In this document: positions 14,501 through 26,405 of the stretch, one piece after another
How positions within the stretch are numbered: the first letter of the stretch is position 1
Layout: each line of letters starts with the position of its first letter
Notes under the pieces: model-generated
The model's database searches: none
The model's input: only the letters and a program-made list of their open reading frames with translations
What the model was told of the DNA's origin: nothing
Program-made: the position numbers and the translations under genes
Source: Struthio camelus
Taxonomy: Eukaryota; Chordata; Aves; Struthioniformes; Struthionidae
Assembly: GCF_040807025.1 (NCBI RefSeq)
Contig: NC_090942.1
Coordinates: 38,146,911 to 38,210,910, forward strand
Direction of reading: 5' to 3'
Length of the DNA: 64,000 nucleotides

Positions 14501-16064
14501 CCCCCCCCATGAATCAGTTAGTTGTAATCTGCAACAGACAGCATTTTTCTAAATGACAGGCATCCAGTTGGTGTTTAATTACAATAGATTGATTTCCAAA
14601 AACCATCAAGAGTGATGAGTAACTCATTTAAATAAATTTTAGTGAAATATGAAAATACTTTGAGTTTGAAGGGAGATCCAGCCTTGACACGAAGCAGCCG
14701 ATCAGTAATGTTTCTTGCAGATAGTGCTGAAAACAGACATCTAAGGGAGGCAAGCCTGAGGCTGGAACTAAAAGGAAATTAATAAACAGCTAATTCCCAA
14801 CTGATTTCTGTTGCAGTGTGCATCCATATGATGTTTCCATGAGCTATTTGTAAGATACATTAAGGCTAGAGGGACTGGGCAGTTATTAGAGAGATAGTTG
14901 AAGTCATGCTCTAGTGCATGCCTGAAGATGCGAGTGGGTGAACCCATGCCGTTGGCAGAAGAGTTTGACAGAAAGGGAGCCTGTGCGGGGCCCGTACAAG
15001 TGATTTTAAACCCCCATGAGGACATTTGCTGGACCTCCACTGTCATGGGAGTGCTTTCCCATGGAAAAGAGAAAAGAGCAGGGACTTGTTGGTGCCAAAT
15101 ATGGGTATGTGGCATGTTCAGACCTCGAGGAGATTCAATCCACCACCTGTTTCTCCTCTCCATATAATTTTCTTTCATCTCAGCTATATCAGGCACAGCT
15201 AGAAGTGGTCAAAGACGTTGGACTGTGAGGACTTACAGTGGTTAACAGGGAACAACTATCTTACAAAAAAGTTTATAAAATCATTACTTATATCCTTTAA
15301 TTACTAATAAGCGCTAACTAGTCGCTTGCTTGCTAGTCTGAGTGCATATTTATACATCCAAAGAAGGGCCCAAGTTTTTAGAGATCCTGAAACTTACTGC
15401 TTGTGGCGTGCCAGCCCGTGTGGGAATTGGAGAGGCTTTAGAAAGGGACCACACACACTGACCCACACAGGTGCTGACCCAGGCATTGCTCTCTGGAAAG
15501 CAAAATATCCAAAACTGCTGAGCGTTTGACGCTCTCTGCAGGCCTCAAATGGCTCCTCGTGGCAATAATTGCTGGGTTGAAAAAGGAGGACTGCTCTGCT
15601 GCAGCAATTTTCATTTTCAAGATACAGCTTCCTGCCATATTTTATCTACACAGCTATAAGACTATCCAGAAAAGCACATGTCAAATTAAATTTTGAATCA
15701 GAGATTTCACTTTCAGAAACTCATTAGGTGTTAATTTTTAAATGGATAAGTTTCCTGAATACCTTTTCAGCAGCCAGGTTTATTTCCTTTAGTTACAGCT
15801 TACCTCAGAGCCCTCTGTAAGCAAAAACAATTGTTGTAGCTTCTGCAATGTGCCTAGATTTTATATTGAAGAGAAAGCAGCAGCAAATCCTCAGTGTCTG
15901 ACAGACTTAGATTTGACACCACACTCACTTCCAGAAGAAAAAGATCCAACTCCCCTGACTTCCATGGAGTTGCACCTGGTTATGCCACTTCAGAATGTGA
16001 CTCCAGTTTAGCATCACGTACCACTGAGGAGGCTCCGAGCCTCAGGCCAGAAAGTCTCTAGCAA
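11504..16064. other. Intergenic, nothing recognised
   Basis: AT-rich DNA. The longest frame (minus strand, 14768-15196, 142 codons) has no recognisable domain and overlaps frames on the other strand. Short C and A runs lie at about 13164-13178 and 14502-14509. Confidence 0.6.
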
Positions 16065-18726
16065 GAATCACAGAATCACAGAACGGTTGAGGTTGGAAGG
16101 GACCTCTAGTCCAACTTCCTTGCTCAAGCACAGTCCTCTAGAGCACGTTGCCCAGGATCACGTTCACACGGGTTTTGAAGATCTCCAGCAAAGGAGACTC
16201 CACAACCTCTCTGGGCAAGCTGTTCCAGTGCTCTGTCACCCTCACAGGAAAGAAGTTTGTCCTCCTGTTCAGACGGAACTTCCTGGTTCTCAGTTTATGC
16301 CCGTTACCTCTTGTCCTGTCGCTGGGCACCATGGAGAAGAGTCTGGCCCCGTCCTCTTGACACCCTCCCTTCAGACACTTGTACACATTGATGAGATTGC
16401 CTCTCAGTCTTCTCTTCTCCAGGCTGAACAGGCCCAGCTCTTGCAACCTTTCTTCATAGGAGACATGCTCCAGTCCCCTCATCATCTTTGTAGCCCTCCA
16501 CTGCACTCTCTCCAGTAGGGCCACGTCTCTCTTGTACTGGGGAGCCCAGAAGTGGACACAGGACTCCAGGTGAGGCCTCATCGGGGCTGAGGAGAGGGGC
16601 AGGATCACCTCCCTCCACCTGCTGGCCGCACTCTGCCTAATGCAGCCCAGGATCCCATGGGCCTTCTTGGCCACAAGGGCACATTGCTGCCTCATGCTTA
16701 ACTTGTTGTCCACCAGCACTCCCAGGTCCTTCTCGGCAGAGCTGCTTTCCAGCAGGTCAACCCCCAGCCTGTCCTGCTGCATGGGGTTCTTCCTGCCTAG
16801 GTGCAGGACCCTGCACTTGCCTTTGTGGAACTTCAGGAGGTTCCTCTCCGCCCAGCTCTCCAGCCTGTCCGGGTCCCTCTGAGTGGCACCACAGCCTTCT
16901 GGTGTGTCAGCCACTCCTTGCAGTTTAGTATCATCAGCAAACTTGCTGAGGGTACACTCTGTGCCGTCATTCAGGTCATCGATGAATACATTGAACAAGA
17001 CTGGACCCAGGACTGACCCCTGGGGGACACCACTAGCTACAGGCCTCCAACTAGACTCTGTGCCACTGACCACAACCCTCTGAGCTCGGCCATCCAGCCA
17101 GTTCTCAATCCACCTCACCGTCCACTCATCCAACCCACACTTCCTGAGTTTACCTATGAGGATATGATGGGAGACAGTGTCAAAGGCCTTGCTGAAGTCC
17201 AGGTAGACAACATCCACCCCTCTGCCCTCATCTACCCAGCCAGTCATTCCACCAGAGAAGGCTATCAGATTGGTGAAGCATGATTTCCCTTTGGTGAATC
17301 CAGGCTGACTACTCCTGATCACCTTCTTGTCCTCCAGATGCTTAGTGAGGACCTCCAGGAGGAGCTGTTCCATCACCTTTGCAGGGATGGAGGGGAGGCT
17401 GACAGGCCTGGAGTTTCCTGGCTCCTCCTTCTTGCCCCTTTTGGAAGATTGGGGGGACATTGGCTTTCTTCCAGTCCTCAGGCACCTCTCCTGAGCTCCA
17501 GGACCTTTCCAAGATGATGGAGAGTGGCCTAGCGATAACATCCGCCAGCTCCCTCAGCACTCGTGGGTGCATCCCGTCAGGGCCCATGGATTTATGGATG
17601 TCAAGTTTGGACAAAAGATCTCTAACCTGATCCTCCTCCACCAAGGGAGAGTCTTCCTTTCTCCAGCCTTCCTCTCTTGTCCCCAGGGTCTGGAATTCCT
17701 GAGGGCTGGCCTTAGCAGTGAAGACTGAGGCAAAGGCGGCATTCAATAACTCTGCCTTCTCTATATCCTTCGTTGCCAGGGCACCTGCCCCATTCAGCAG
17801 CAGGCCAACATTTTCCCTAGTCTTCCTTTTGCTATGGATGTATTTGAAGAAGCCCTTCTGGTTGTCCTTGTCATGCCTTGCCAGATTCAATTCCAAATGG
17901 GCCTTGTCGCATCGCTGCCCACTCTGACAACGTCCCTGTATTCCTCCCAAGTGGCCTGTCCCCTTTTCCACGTTCTGTGTACTTCCTTCTTCTGTTGGAG
18001 TTTTGCCAGGAGTTCCTTGCTCATCCATGCAGGTCTCCTGCCCGCTTTGCTGGACTTCTTCCTCAGAGGGATGCACCGATCTTGAGCCTGGAGGAGGTGA
18101 TGCTTGAACATTAACCAGGTTTCTTGGACCCCTCTCCCTTCTAGGGCCCTACCCCAGGAGATTCCCCCAAGTAGGTCCCTGAAGGGGCCAAAGTTAGCTC
18201 TCCTGAAGTCCAGCGTTGCAATCCTACTCATTGCCCTGCTGCCTCCTCGTAGGATCCTGAACTCCACCATCTCACGGTGACTGCAGCCAAGGCTGCCCCC
18301 AACCTTCACATCTCCAACTAGACCTTCTTTGTTTGCTAGTACAAGGTCTAGCAGCGCACCTCTCCTTGTTGGCGTCTCCACCACCTGGGTCAAGAAATTC
18401 TCCTCAGTGCTCTGCAGGAACCTCCTCGACTGTGCCTAGCTGTGCTGTCTTCCCAGCAGATGTCAGGGTGGTTGAAGTCCCCCATGAGAACCAAGGCCTG
18501 TGATTGTGAGGCTACTTCCAGCTGCCTGTAGAAGGCCTCATCTACTTCCTGTTCCTGATCAGGTGGCCTGTAGTAAACCCCCACCACCGTGTCACTCGTG
18601 TTAGCCTGTCCTTTAATCCTTACCCATAAGCCCTTGACCCACTCTTCATCCAGCCCTAGGCAGAGCTCCACACATTCTAGTTGCTCCCTCACATAAAGGG
18701 CAACTCCACCACCTTGCCTTTCTGGC
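16065..18726 (-). mobile_element. CR1 LINE, 5'-truncated copy 1
   Basis: This is a non-LTR retrotransposon in minus orientation. Its 3' end is at 16065 with the avian CR1 octamer repeat (gaatcaca on the plus strand, repeated). The 3' UTR, the reverse transcriptase and part of the endonuclease follow going right, and similarity to copy 2 stops near 18726, a 5' truncation. No clear target-site duplication is visible, as usual for CR1. It aligns with the copy at 53172-55933 at a constant offset of 37115 through the coding part. A 9-base stretch present in copy 2's 3' end (after gggacctct) is missing here near 16108. Confidence 0.95.
16138..18726 (-). pseudogene. CR1 ORF2 (endonuclease-reverse transcriptase), broken
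   Basis: The polyprotein is spread over three frames. The endonuclease C-terminal part (from 18726 down to about 18425) includes VGVYYRPPDQ and LMGDFNHPDICW. The linker follows (to about 17905), then the RT N-terminal part (to about 17435), and the RT core from there to the stop at 16138. The core shows motif A with LDFSKAFD (17202-17179), motif [11 protein letters not shown] and the catalytic FADD (16941-16930). Frame breaks lie near 18427, near 17900-17908 (bases lost) and at the G4 run 17438-17435 (one extra base). The catalytic residues are present but no intact enzyme can be made. Confidence 0.92.
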
Positions 18727-21700
18727 AAGAAAAAGCTTTCCTCCTCCAACACTTCTCCCTTTCAAATCTCTTCTAGCCATAATCATTTAATGTAAGGCTT
18801 TTGCTAAAGAAAGGATTAAATAACTACATGCAGCTAGAACAAACCCTCTTGGTCATTGTCACAATGCTCCTCCCTCCACATACACGCATTTTACAGCAAT
18901 TATTTCCATATGGGCGTGGAGATCATTAATTACAGACAATGATTTTTTAAAAAAATATGAATAGTTCATTATTCAGACAATAGCATTATCAGACCAATTC
19001 TTAATTGCAGTTGCATATTTTTTGGACAGCGTTATTCCCTAATTCCTGGAATTTGTAATTCCATTGATATTTGCTGAAAAAAGAATGATGACACAAAAAA
19101 ACCAGCTCTTACAGTTACTCTTTTTGAACTGAAAGAGTATAATGCTTGTTGAGGGGTTCTAATTTCATATCTCTAAATATTAATTTCTATCTGACCTTTT
19201 TGCTGAACAGTTAGTATTGATCTATTTATAGCCACTTCTAAAGCACGTATTCCCTTTAACACTATTTGCCTTATAAGACATATTCCCTTTGTATTTTTTT
19301 AAATTAAAACAACCTTATTTAATAGAAGAAATATAATCACAGAGTAATCAATCAGCTGAATGCTGCAAGTGTTGACTGACGCACTGTGTTAGGTATCAAT
19401 TCCCATGCCTGGCTTGAAGCATGTGCTTTAAGTGCCATCAGGTTTAGTACCTGAATCCTGTTCCCTCTGAACTGGTAAATGCAAGTGAACGTAGCCTCCC
19501 TGGTTTACGTGGTGCCAGGTTTGGAGGGCTCTTTTTGGAGCCACAAAGGTCAGAAACTTACTTTTGGAAACTCTTATCAAAGCTGAAGGTGAGGCAAATT
19601 TCAGGATAATTTCAGGCTATGTAAACGTATTATATGGCCCAGTTTTGCCTGTGGGCTCTCTGGTCTGACACGCAGCAGGGATAGACCCCAGTGTGCTGGG
19701 AGACCAGGAGGCTGCAGGGGTTTGCAAAGGCTGCTGCAAGCGTCGTATAACTGCCTGGGCGTGCCTGAGACTGCAGCAAGCTCCCTCAGCACCCCTGTAC
19801 CTAGAGAAGGAAAGAAAATTATTCCTGAAGCCACAGCATCACTTTCTAGCAGGAAATCATTCCCTCTTTTGGAGTAGTGGCAGGAACACATTTGTTAATC
19901 AAACAAAGAGACATTCCAGATTAAGCATGAACCAACAACGTGAAGTTGTGTGACAGCCTAGGTTTTGCAGTGTGAGATGCTTTAGAAATCATCTTCCCAT
20001 GCAAAATTGCCTAAGGGCCTTGAAAAAATATTGGAAAAATTTTAAACTGCCATATTCCTAGAGAGTCTTGAAAATCCCTGCTGGGAATCTGCTTAGCCAG
20101 CTTGATCGCTGGTGCAAAGTCAGTGAAACTATGCTATGGAAAAACATGTCATGGAGAGCTTACCTATCCCATGTCCTGCTCTAAAACCTTTATTTATATT
20201 AGAAAAGGTGGGGAACAGATTTTCGACAAACATTCGGCAGTCTCTTTGTTCTGCAACATGCTGAACACGAACGTGAACATGTGTCAGTACAGCTGTCAAG
20301 CAATATGAAACAACAGCCATTTTCCCTAGCAGAGGTTTATTGGTGTGTGCCTGTGCAGAACAGAGAACTGTCTGGCCATGGCCAAACAGCTCCTCCTTTC
20401 CCATCTCGAGGCTGGGGATCCTGGCAGCCTCATGCGTAGCGTTGGCATGGGACACCCGTCTGCCAAAGCCCGGACAGACGTGCAAGGCCCTCTTCCTGGG
20501 TGGGTGTTTGCTTTGCACATTTTATTGCTGATAAGAAATCAAAACTGTCTAAGGACTGAGCACCTCTGCAGGCTAGTCCCAGCAAACGCTCAAAACCTTC
20601 CCCCTCCTGGCGCCTACTCTGAACAGGAGATCAGACACTGAAAGGGACTCTTGCTACCCCTGCTGCCACCACCACAGATGTCCGATGCCAGGAAGTGCCC
20701 AGATTCCTCCTAAATTCCCCTGAGAGTAGAGAAGGAAGTGCTTAATGTTTAGATGAGCTGAACCTCCCCCTTCATAGACCACTTCTTTCTGCTGGTGGTT
20801 CCGTAGGGAGCACAGACACGTGCATGAACTATGCACACTGGCTTTGCCCTCCTGGCTCCTAAGATGTTGGTTATGCATTGCCTACAGTAGGCAGTTTGGA
20901 TGCCAGCTCTAAGCTGACATTTCTGGACTCCTGGAGACCATTACTCTTTCCCATGGGACAAAATATATTAAAAGGAAATATTTTACCCCAGAGGATAAAA
21001 GACACCTCAGAAGCACAGGAGACAAGTACTTGTGCAATAGTACCAGATGTCCACAGTGTGGTGCCAGCGTAACGCGGTCTGGGCTCCTGGCAGGGATTGC
21101 AACTTCTGCAGGGGAGCTCGTGTGTGTGTTTTTCACAATGTGACAAGGATCCTTCCTCTTCCAGGTTTCCAGATGCTTACACAGCTGAAGGTAACTTCAG
21201 ACCACACACTTCACAAGGCCACTTCTGTTCTCCCAGTGTGAAATAGTCCTAGGCTGGTATGGATCCACCACCTAAAGTGGGTATCAGGTCTTTCAGCAGA
21301 GTCTGCGCAAGTGGAAAGGTTAAATTTAAGACCTATCAAGAGTGACTTGCAAACAGGCATTACCCAGCACTGCTGCGGCCTCTTAGGCTGTTCGAAGTCA
21401 GTGTGCACCACTGACTACAGCAGAGCCAGAACAGTACAGTGATGAGAAAGTTTCTAACAGCAAAATGGGTTTCTGAATGCTTTTGCCCCAAGTTTCAGCT
21501 TTGTGTACAAAACTGTGACTTTGTCTAAAAACATAGCCTACTTATTTTCATTGATATAGACTCAATGAAGTGGACTAGCAAGTTATTCAAACCCATCCGT
21601 GGTCTGAAGGATGTCTTACCAGTGTCAAACCTAAATAAACTTAGGCCTCAGGTCTAAAAGACGGAGAAGGTAGTGATGTCCCTAGGGCTTTCACAAGTTC

Positions 21701-21718
21701 TTTTTTTTTTTTTTTTTT
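21701..21718. repeat. T18 homopolymer
   Basis: This is an uninterrupted run of 18 T with no recognisable retrocopy on either side. Confidence 0.9.
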
Positions 21719-22668
21719 GCTAAAGGGAAGGTATCGTTAAGGATGCAGAAAACCCTCTCCATACTTGAAATCCTGACAACAGAGCTTGGATATATTGACA
21801 CCAACATGTTGCTGAGTCCTGCTAGGCAGACACAACTGTATTGAAGGCTGGTAAAAACTACAGGTAAATGACTCGCCGATATTTCGCATTAAAGATCTCT
21901 TCACTTCTGAATGAGCCTTTCTGGAGGTTCATTAGTTAAACAGATAAAGTGACTTAAACCCTTGATTGTGGGTTAAACAGACTAGAGGAAAGAAGCCCAG
22001 CTTGTTTTTCTGCTGAGCTAACATAGTGCTCTGCAGACGTTATCTTAAGCAGTGCTAATGAGAGCTATCTGTCTTAGGGGGTTGATACCTGTGTAACTAG
22101 CAAAGGCTGACTTGCACTTCTGTTTCCCAGACCTTCACTTTACAGTGTTTGTTATTGCCCACATGTGTGCTTTCTGGAGACCATAAGAGCTGTCGGGTAG
22201 ATGCTGCTGCCTCAGGGTTGTAGCTTTGAGCCACCACCAGTGGAAACCATAATGTTCCCCACCTTATGCATTGATCTGTCTTTGGAAAGTGCATTTGTTA
22301 TTATTACAGCTGTCAGTTACATAATGCACTCCATCTGCTTGGCCCCAAAATATCTAGTGCATGGCATTTGCCTATTAAATGTGATGCAAGAGTCTCCAAA
22401 AGCCTCATGATTTTCAGTGAGTGTAACCAAGAAGACTGATGACCTCTTAGTGCAATATGAAGATTTAATGCTTTGTGACATAGATCATCATAGATTTATA
22501 AAACAGAGAGCTGTTTATCAAAATGGAAATAAAATTTGGAAGATAATTAGGAATTAATGCAATCTGTAGTGTAATAAAAAATGTCCACAGAGTACATCAT
22601 CACTTGAACATATCTACTTCATGGCTATTCATATTTCTGTCACTGGGGTACCTACACGGTTGGGGTTT

Positions 22669-22708
22669 TAGGGTTTTTTTTGTTTATTTTGGTTTTTGTT
22701 TTTTTTCA
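22669..22708. repeat. T-rich low-complexity tract with G interruptions
   Basis: The tract consists of runs of T broken by G, GG and one A. No gene or element boundary is recognised beside it. Confidence 0.8.
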
Positions 22709-25700
22709 GAAACAGTGAATGTCTAAGCATCCAGGCGTGCTGCATTTAAAGTCTGGCAAAGGGGCCGGAAGATACACAAAACGATGTTATCATTTTGCTC
22801 TAATAATAAGTTTTAGGTGAAGGCTCGGAAACACGCGATGAGGGTAAATAGTTAGAATACTGCAATGATGTGTAAGCTGTGAAGGAATATACTGCAAACA
22901 CCACAATCTGGATGCAGGTTTAATAAGAAATGTGAACAGGTGTTGGCTGCAGACAAAGGTGAAGGGGCATCTTTTAACAATATAATGATAAGTGTAACAG
23001 GAATGAATTTCAGCACCAGAAAAGCTTTGCAGAGGTGAGAACTGAAATGTTTGTAGAAGAACCCAGACAGAAATTAAAATTCTGTGTTTTAGAATAAACA
23101 ACTGAAAGCAGACAGCTGGGAGCTTATGAGACATAAGGGATTTAGATTAATGTTTTGGGTAATGTAAAGAGATTTCATCAACCACCACTCTAAACCACCA
23201 TTTGTTTTTGTCTGAAAGGCCTCATATCCCAGGGCTGGAGGGGAAGCCACTTATGTCAGTGATGGAAACGAAGCAGAGCTCTTTTGCAGTGCATCTTCTG
23301 AGGGAGGATCTGAAATTAAAAACCAGCTATCACAAACACTGCTAGAAATACTAGGATAGTCACGCAAACTTCATGGTGTGGTCCCCAAGGCAAAGAGGGC
23401 TCCCCAGATAACTAGCAGGGGTGATTAGAGAAGCTGTTCCTCAGCTGCTGACTGCCACTGCTTTACCGCTAACATTTTGACATCAAGCATGTTGTTGGTA
23501 TTAGTGGCTGTTTGCCTTTGCCAGGCATTCAGGACACCCGTGACTTTATGCAACTCAATTTTCCTTTCTTAAAGAAGGAGTCTAGACCTCATGATGACAG
23601 TGAAAAAACAGACTCACAACAACTGAACCAAACACTAGGCTTTTTTCCAAAAACTATACTTTCACGTTTGCTCTAAGAAGTCATAAGAAAAGAGGTTGAT
23701 AGTTTAGAAGGAAAAGGAGCAAGTTTTCACAGTTGTACGCAGGTGGAAGAGTGCTGTTGGAGGAACACTTGTGACATTTTCACGTTGCAACATGGTTCTT
23801 TTCCACATTGTGCATAGTGGGAGGGATGAGGTGATCTATAAAGTTAAGGCTCAATTTAATTGCAATCAAATCTTGCAGTGCTTGAAAGCATCATACTTTA
23901 AATCTTTCCTCATCTAAAAGCCCACAAATTTCTGGACAGAAGGTAGTTACAGACATGCGATAGATAATAATTTTATAACTGTAAATGAGCACGCACACAT
24001 TTTCCTTATGTCTTTTAATGGCTAGGGTGTCTTGCTTAAAGAACTGTCTGTGTAATGATGGGGAGCCCGAACTCTTCTGTGAATCTTCCAGGACAGATGC
24101 ATTTCCCTGTAACAGACTTTGCAAGGAACACTGCTTTGTATTTGTGTTCTTAAACCAGTATGTATTTTGGTGATACCTGAAAAACTACAGTAAATTAAGC
24201 TGATGTGGATAACATTTCATCTGTTCAGTAACAAAAAGACCTAAATAAGATGAGGAAAACTGGAAGGTTTTAAACCTATGGTAAGAGGTAAATTGCATGA
24301 AAAAGTGCATGGATGCTTCAGGAGAAGGGAAAAGAAAACTTTACATGTGTAAGACTTGGCACTTTTATGAAGATGCAAATGCTAAAGGTACATTTTGTTC
24401 AAATATTTTTACATTCTCATTTTTGTTGAGTGATGTAGGTGATAAATAATGTGAGGGATTGTAAAGGTTGCCTTTCAAGTTGGAAAATTTATAACACTTT
24501 ATTTCATGTATGTTTTCTTATTTGCAAGCAACTTAAAATATTCTATAGTGACATGATTACTGCAATTCCGGCAAAACTAGAGTCTAGTGAGCTTCACTAT
24601 GTTTGTATGTGTTGTGTATATATGTGTACACACTCATGTACCACATGTGCATGCACAAGAAGTGATCAGAAAAGGAAATACACCACTATACCTTTTAATT
24701 CTGCTGCTGCAAAACATCCAGCAGCTTTGCCAGAGACCTGCACAGAAACTCCTGTGCACAGGTATGCCAGGAGGAGAGAGGAACAGGAGGGCAGCAGCAA
24801 GCCAGGAGGGTCTCCACAGTTTGGTTTCAGAGCCAGTAAACAAGAAACGGAGTGATAATAACTCGTAAACTGTAGGAAATGATATTATGTGCTGCATGCT
24901 AGAAGATACTGAGATGCTTTGTCATGGTTTTTGAAAAATCTGAAAATTGGCAACCAGAGTTGCCAAAAGCTATTCTTCATGCGGCAACACTTCTACACCT
25001 CACACCGGGAAGTTTTTTTCCACTGGGCAAAGGAAATGCAGGTGCAACTGGAAAGTGTTTACCTTTTCTAGGGAAAAAAAAATACAATCTTAAACAAATT
25101 TGCTTACTTGGGGCAATGATATCTGTTCAAAAGCAGAACAGGGTATATCTATTATCACGCAAGAAGCAGAATTTCTGCGGTGGTACCAGGTTCCAGACTA
25201 ACCTTACTTATTATTTTAAGCAGACCTTTACAGTTTCCAGGTAAAACATCATAAAAATGGCAGAAGCAGCTTTGTGTAAAGGAGCTGGTAAAGTGGTGTG
25301 ATGAACCTTTCCAGTTTTAACTCATCAATCTTGTCATCTTGGCAGGGTACGTGTATGTTGTTAGCATTTTCCCTGCCATGGCAGGTAAGACAGGGACATG
25401 GATAGGGACAGCTCCATCTGTTCAATGGCTGTGGTATATCTACAGGTGAAAAGTTAGAAGTATATCCTAAATATTTTTGGCTTTTGAATTTAGTGTTTGC
25501 TTTTCACATGCCTGCATCACCTGCTATCGCAAAAGAAGACAGTATAACTTTCCACTGGGGACATTCTATGCTTTTTTAATCACCAGATGTGTAACAAGGC
25601 CATTTATATCAAAATATTGGGGTATTTAATCAGGACCGTGAAGACAGGAGTGGAAGGCACTATTAGAATCAGAGCAGGGTAAGCCTACAAAAAAGTGCTG

Positions 25701-26332
25701 AATTGCAAAAATATTTTCAAATTCTTTGTGAGGTAAGTTAGACCAAAGTACAAGCCTTATTAATATGAATACTGAGAGGAACCTTGAGAAACTATTTCAA
25801 GACCTGTTCCTCTCAGGTTATGAGCTTTCAGTGTGCAACTTTATCGATGGTAACAGTTTGCAGGTCTTGAAAGTCTGTAAAAGACTGTTACACACACTCT
25901 GGCATTACAAACATTTTAGTAATCTGCTCCACCATTGCTAAGGCTCACTTGGAAATACACTAATTGCTAAATAAGTCATAAGACGCCTGCCTGGGCCCTG
26001 AGCCTGCCTCCCTGTCTGTGAGACATGGGGGAAAGCACACCCTTCTTCTGGGCAGTTATTTAGAAGAACTCACAAGCAAGATGTCAACAGGCCTAATATA
26101 TCATAGAGGTTGTGTCAGCAGGTCTAAAAGCATGCTGCCAGGAGGAAAGGCCTCTGCGGATTCAGAGGCAACATCCTGAAAATGGCCAACTGTGGGGGAA
26201 AAAGAATCTAATTCTGGTAGTTTAAAAAACTGCTAATTCTAGGCTACTGCGCAGAGCCTACAGTTGCATCTGTACTAATAACTGAGTTGGCCAGTCATTG
26301 AGGCCAAGTGGCGTGAAATGACCCAACTCCTA

Positions 26333-26405
26333 GGACCATAGAAAAATTAGGATTGGGAAGGACATCTAGTCCAAACCCCTACTCAAAGCTGGGATGACTT
26401 TGAAA
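26333..26405 (-). mobile_element. CR1 LINE 3'-end relic
   Basis: The string catagaaaaattaggattgggaaggacatctagtccaaacccctactcaaagc matches the generic CR1 3' end (in antisense on the plus strand), with one short gap. Recognisable similarity fades after about 26400. It is older than the 16-kb and 53-kb copies. Confidence 0.75.

Larger units (their letters stand above)
18727..26332. other. Intergenic, two T-rich tracts only
   Basis: AT-rich DNA with no recognised gene. A TG/TA-rich, partly self-complementary stretch lies at about 24599-24658. The region 20340-20640 is less AT-rich with overlapping short frames in both directions and no family match. Confidence 0.6.

Noticed and set aside
16087..16518. 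143-codon plus-strand frame (and its twin at 53196-53633)
   Set aside because: It is antisense to the 3' part of CR1 and is repeated in both copies; a well-known type of false gene model in birds.
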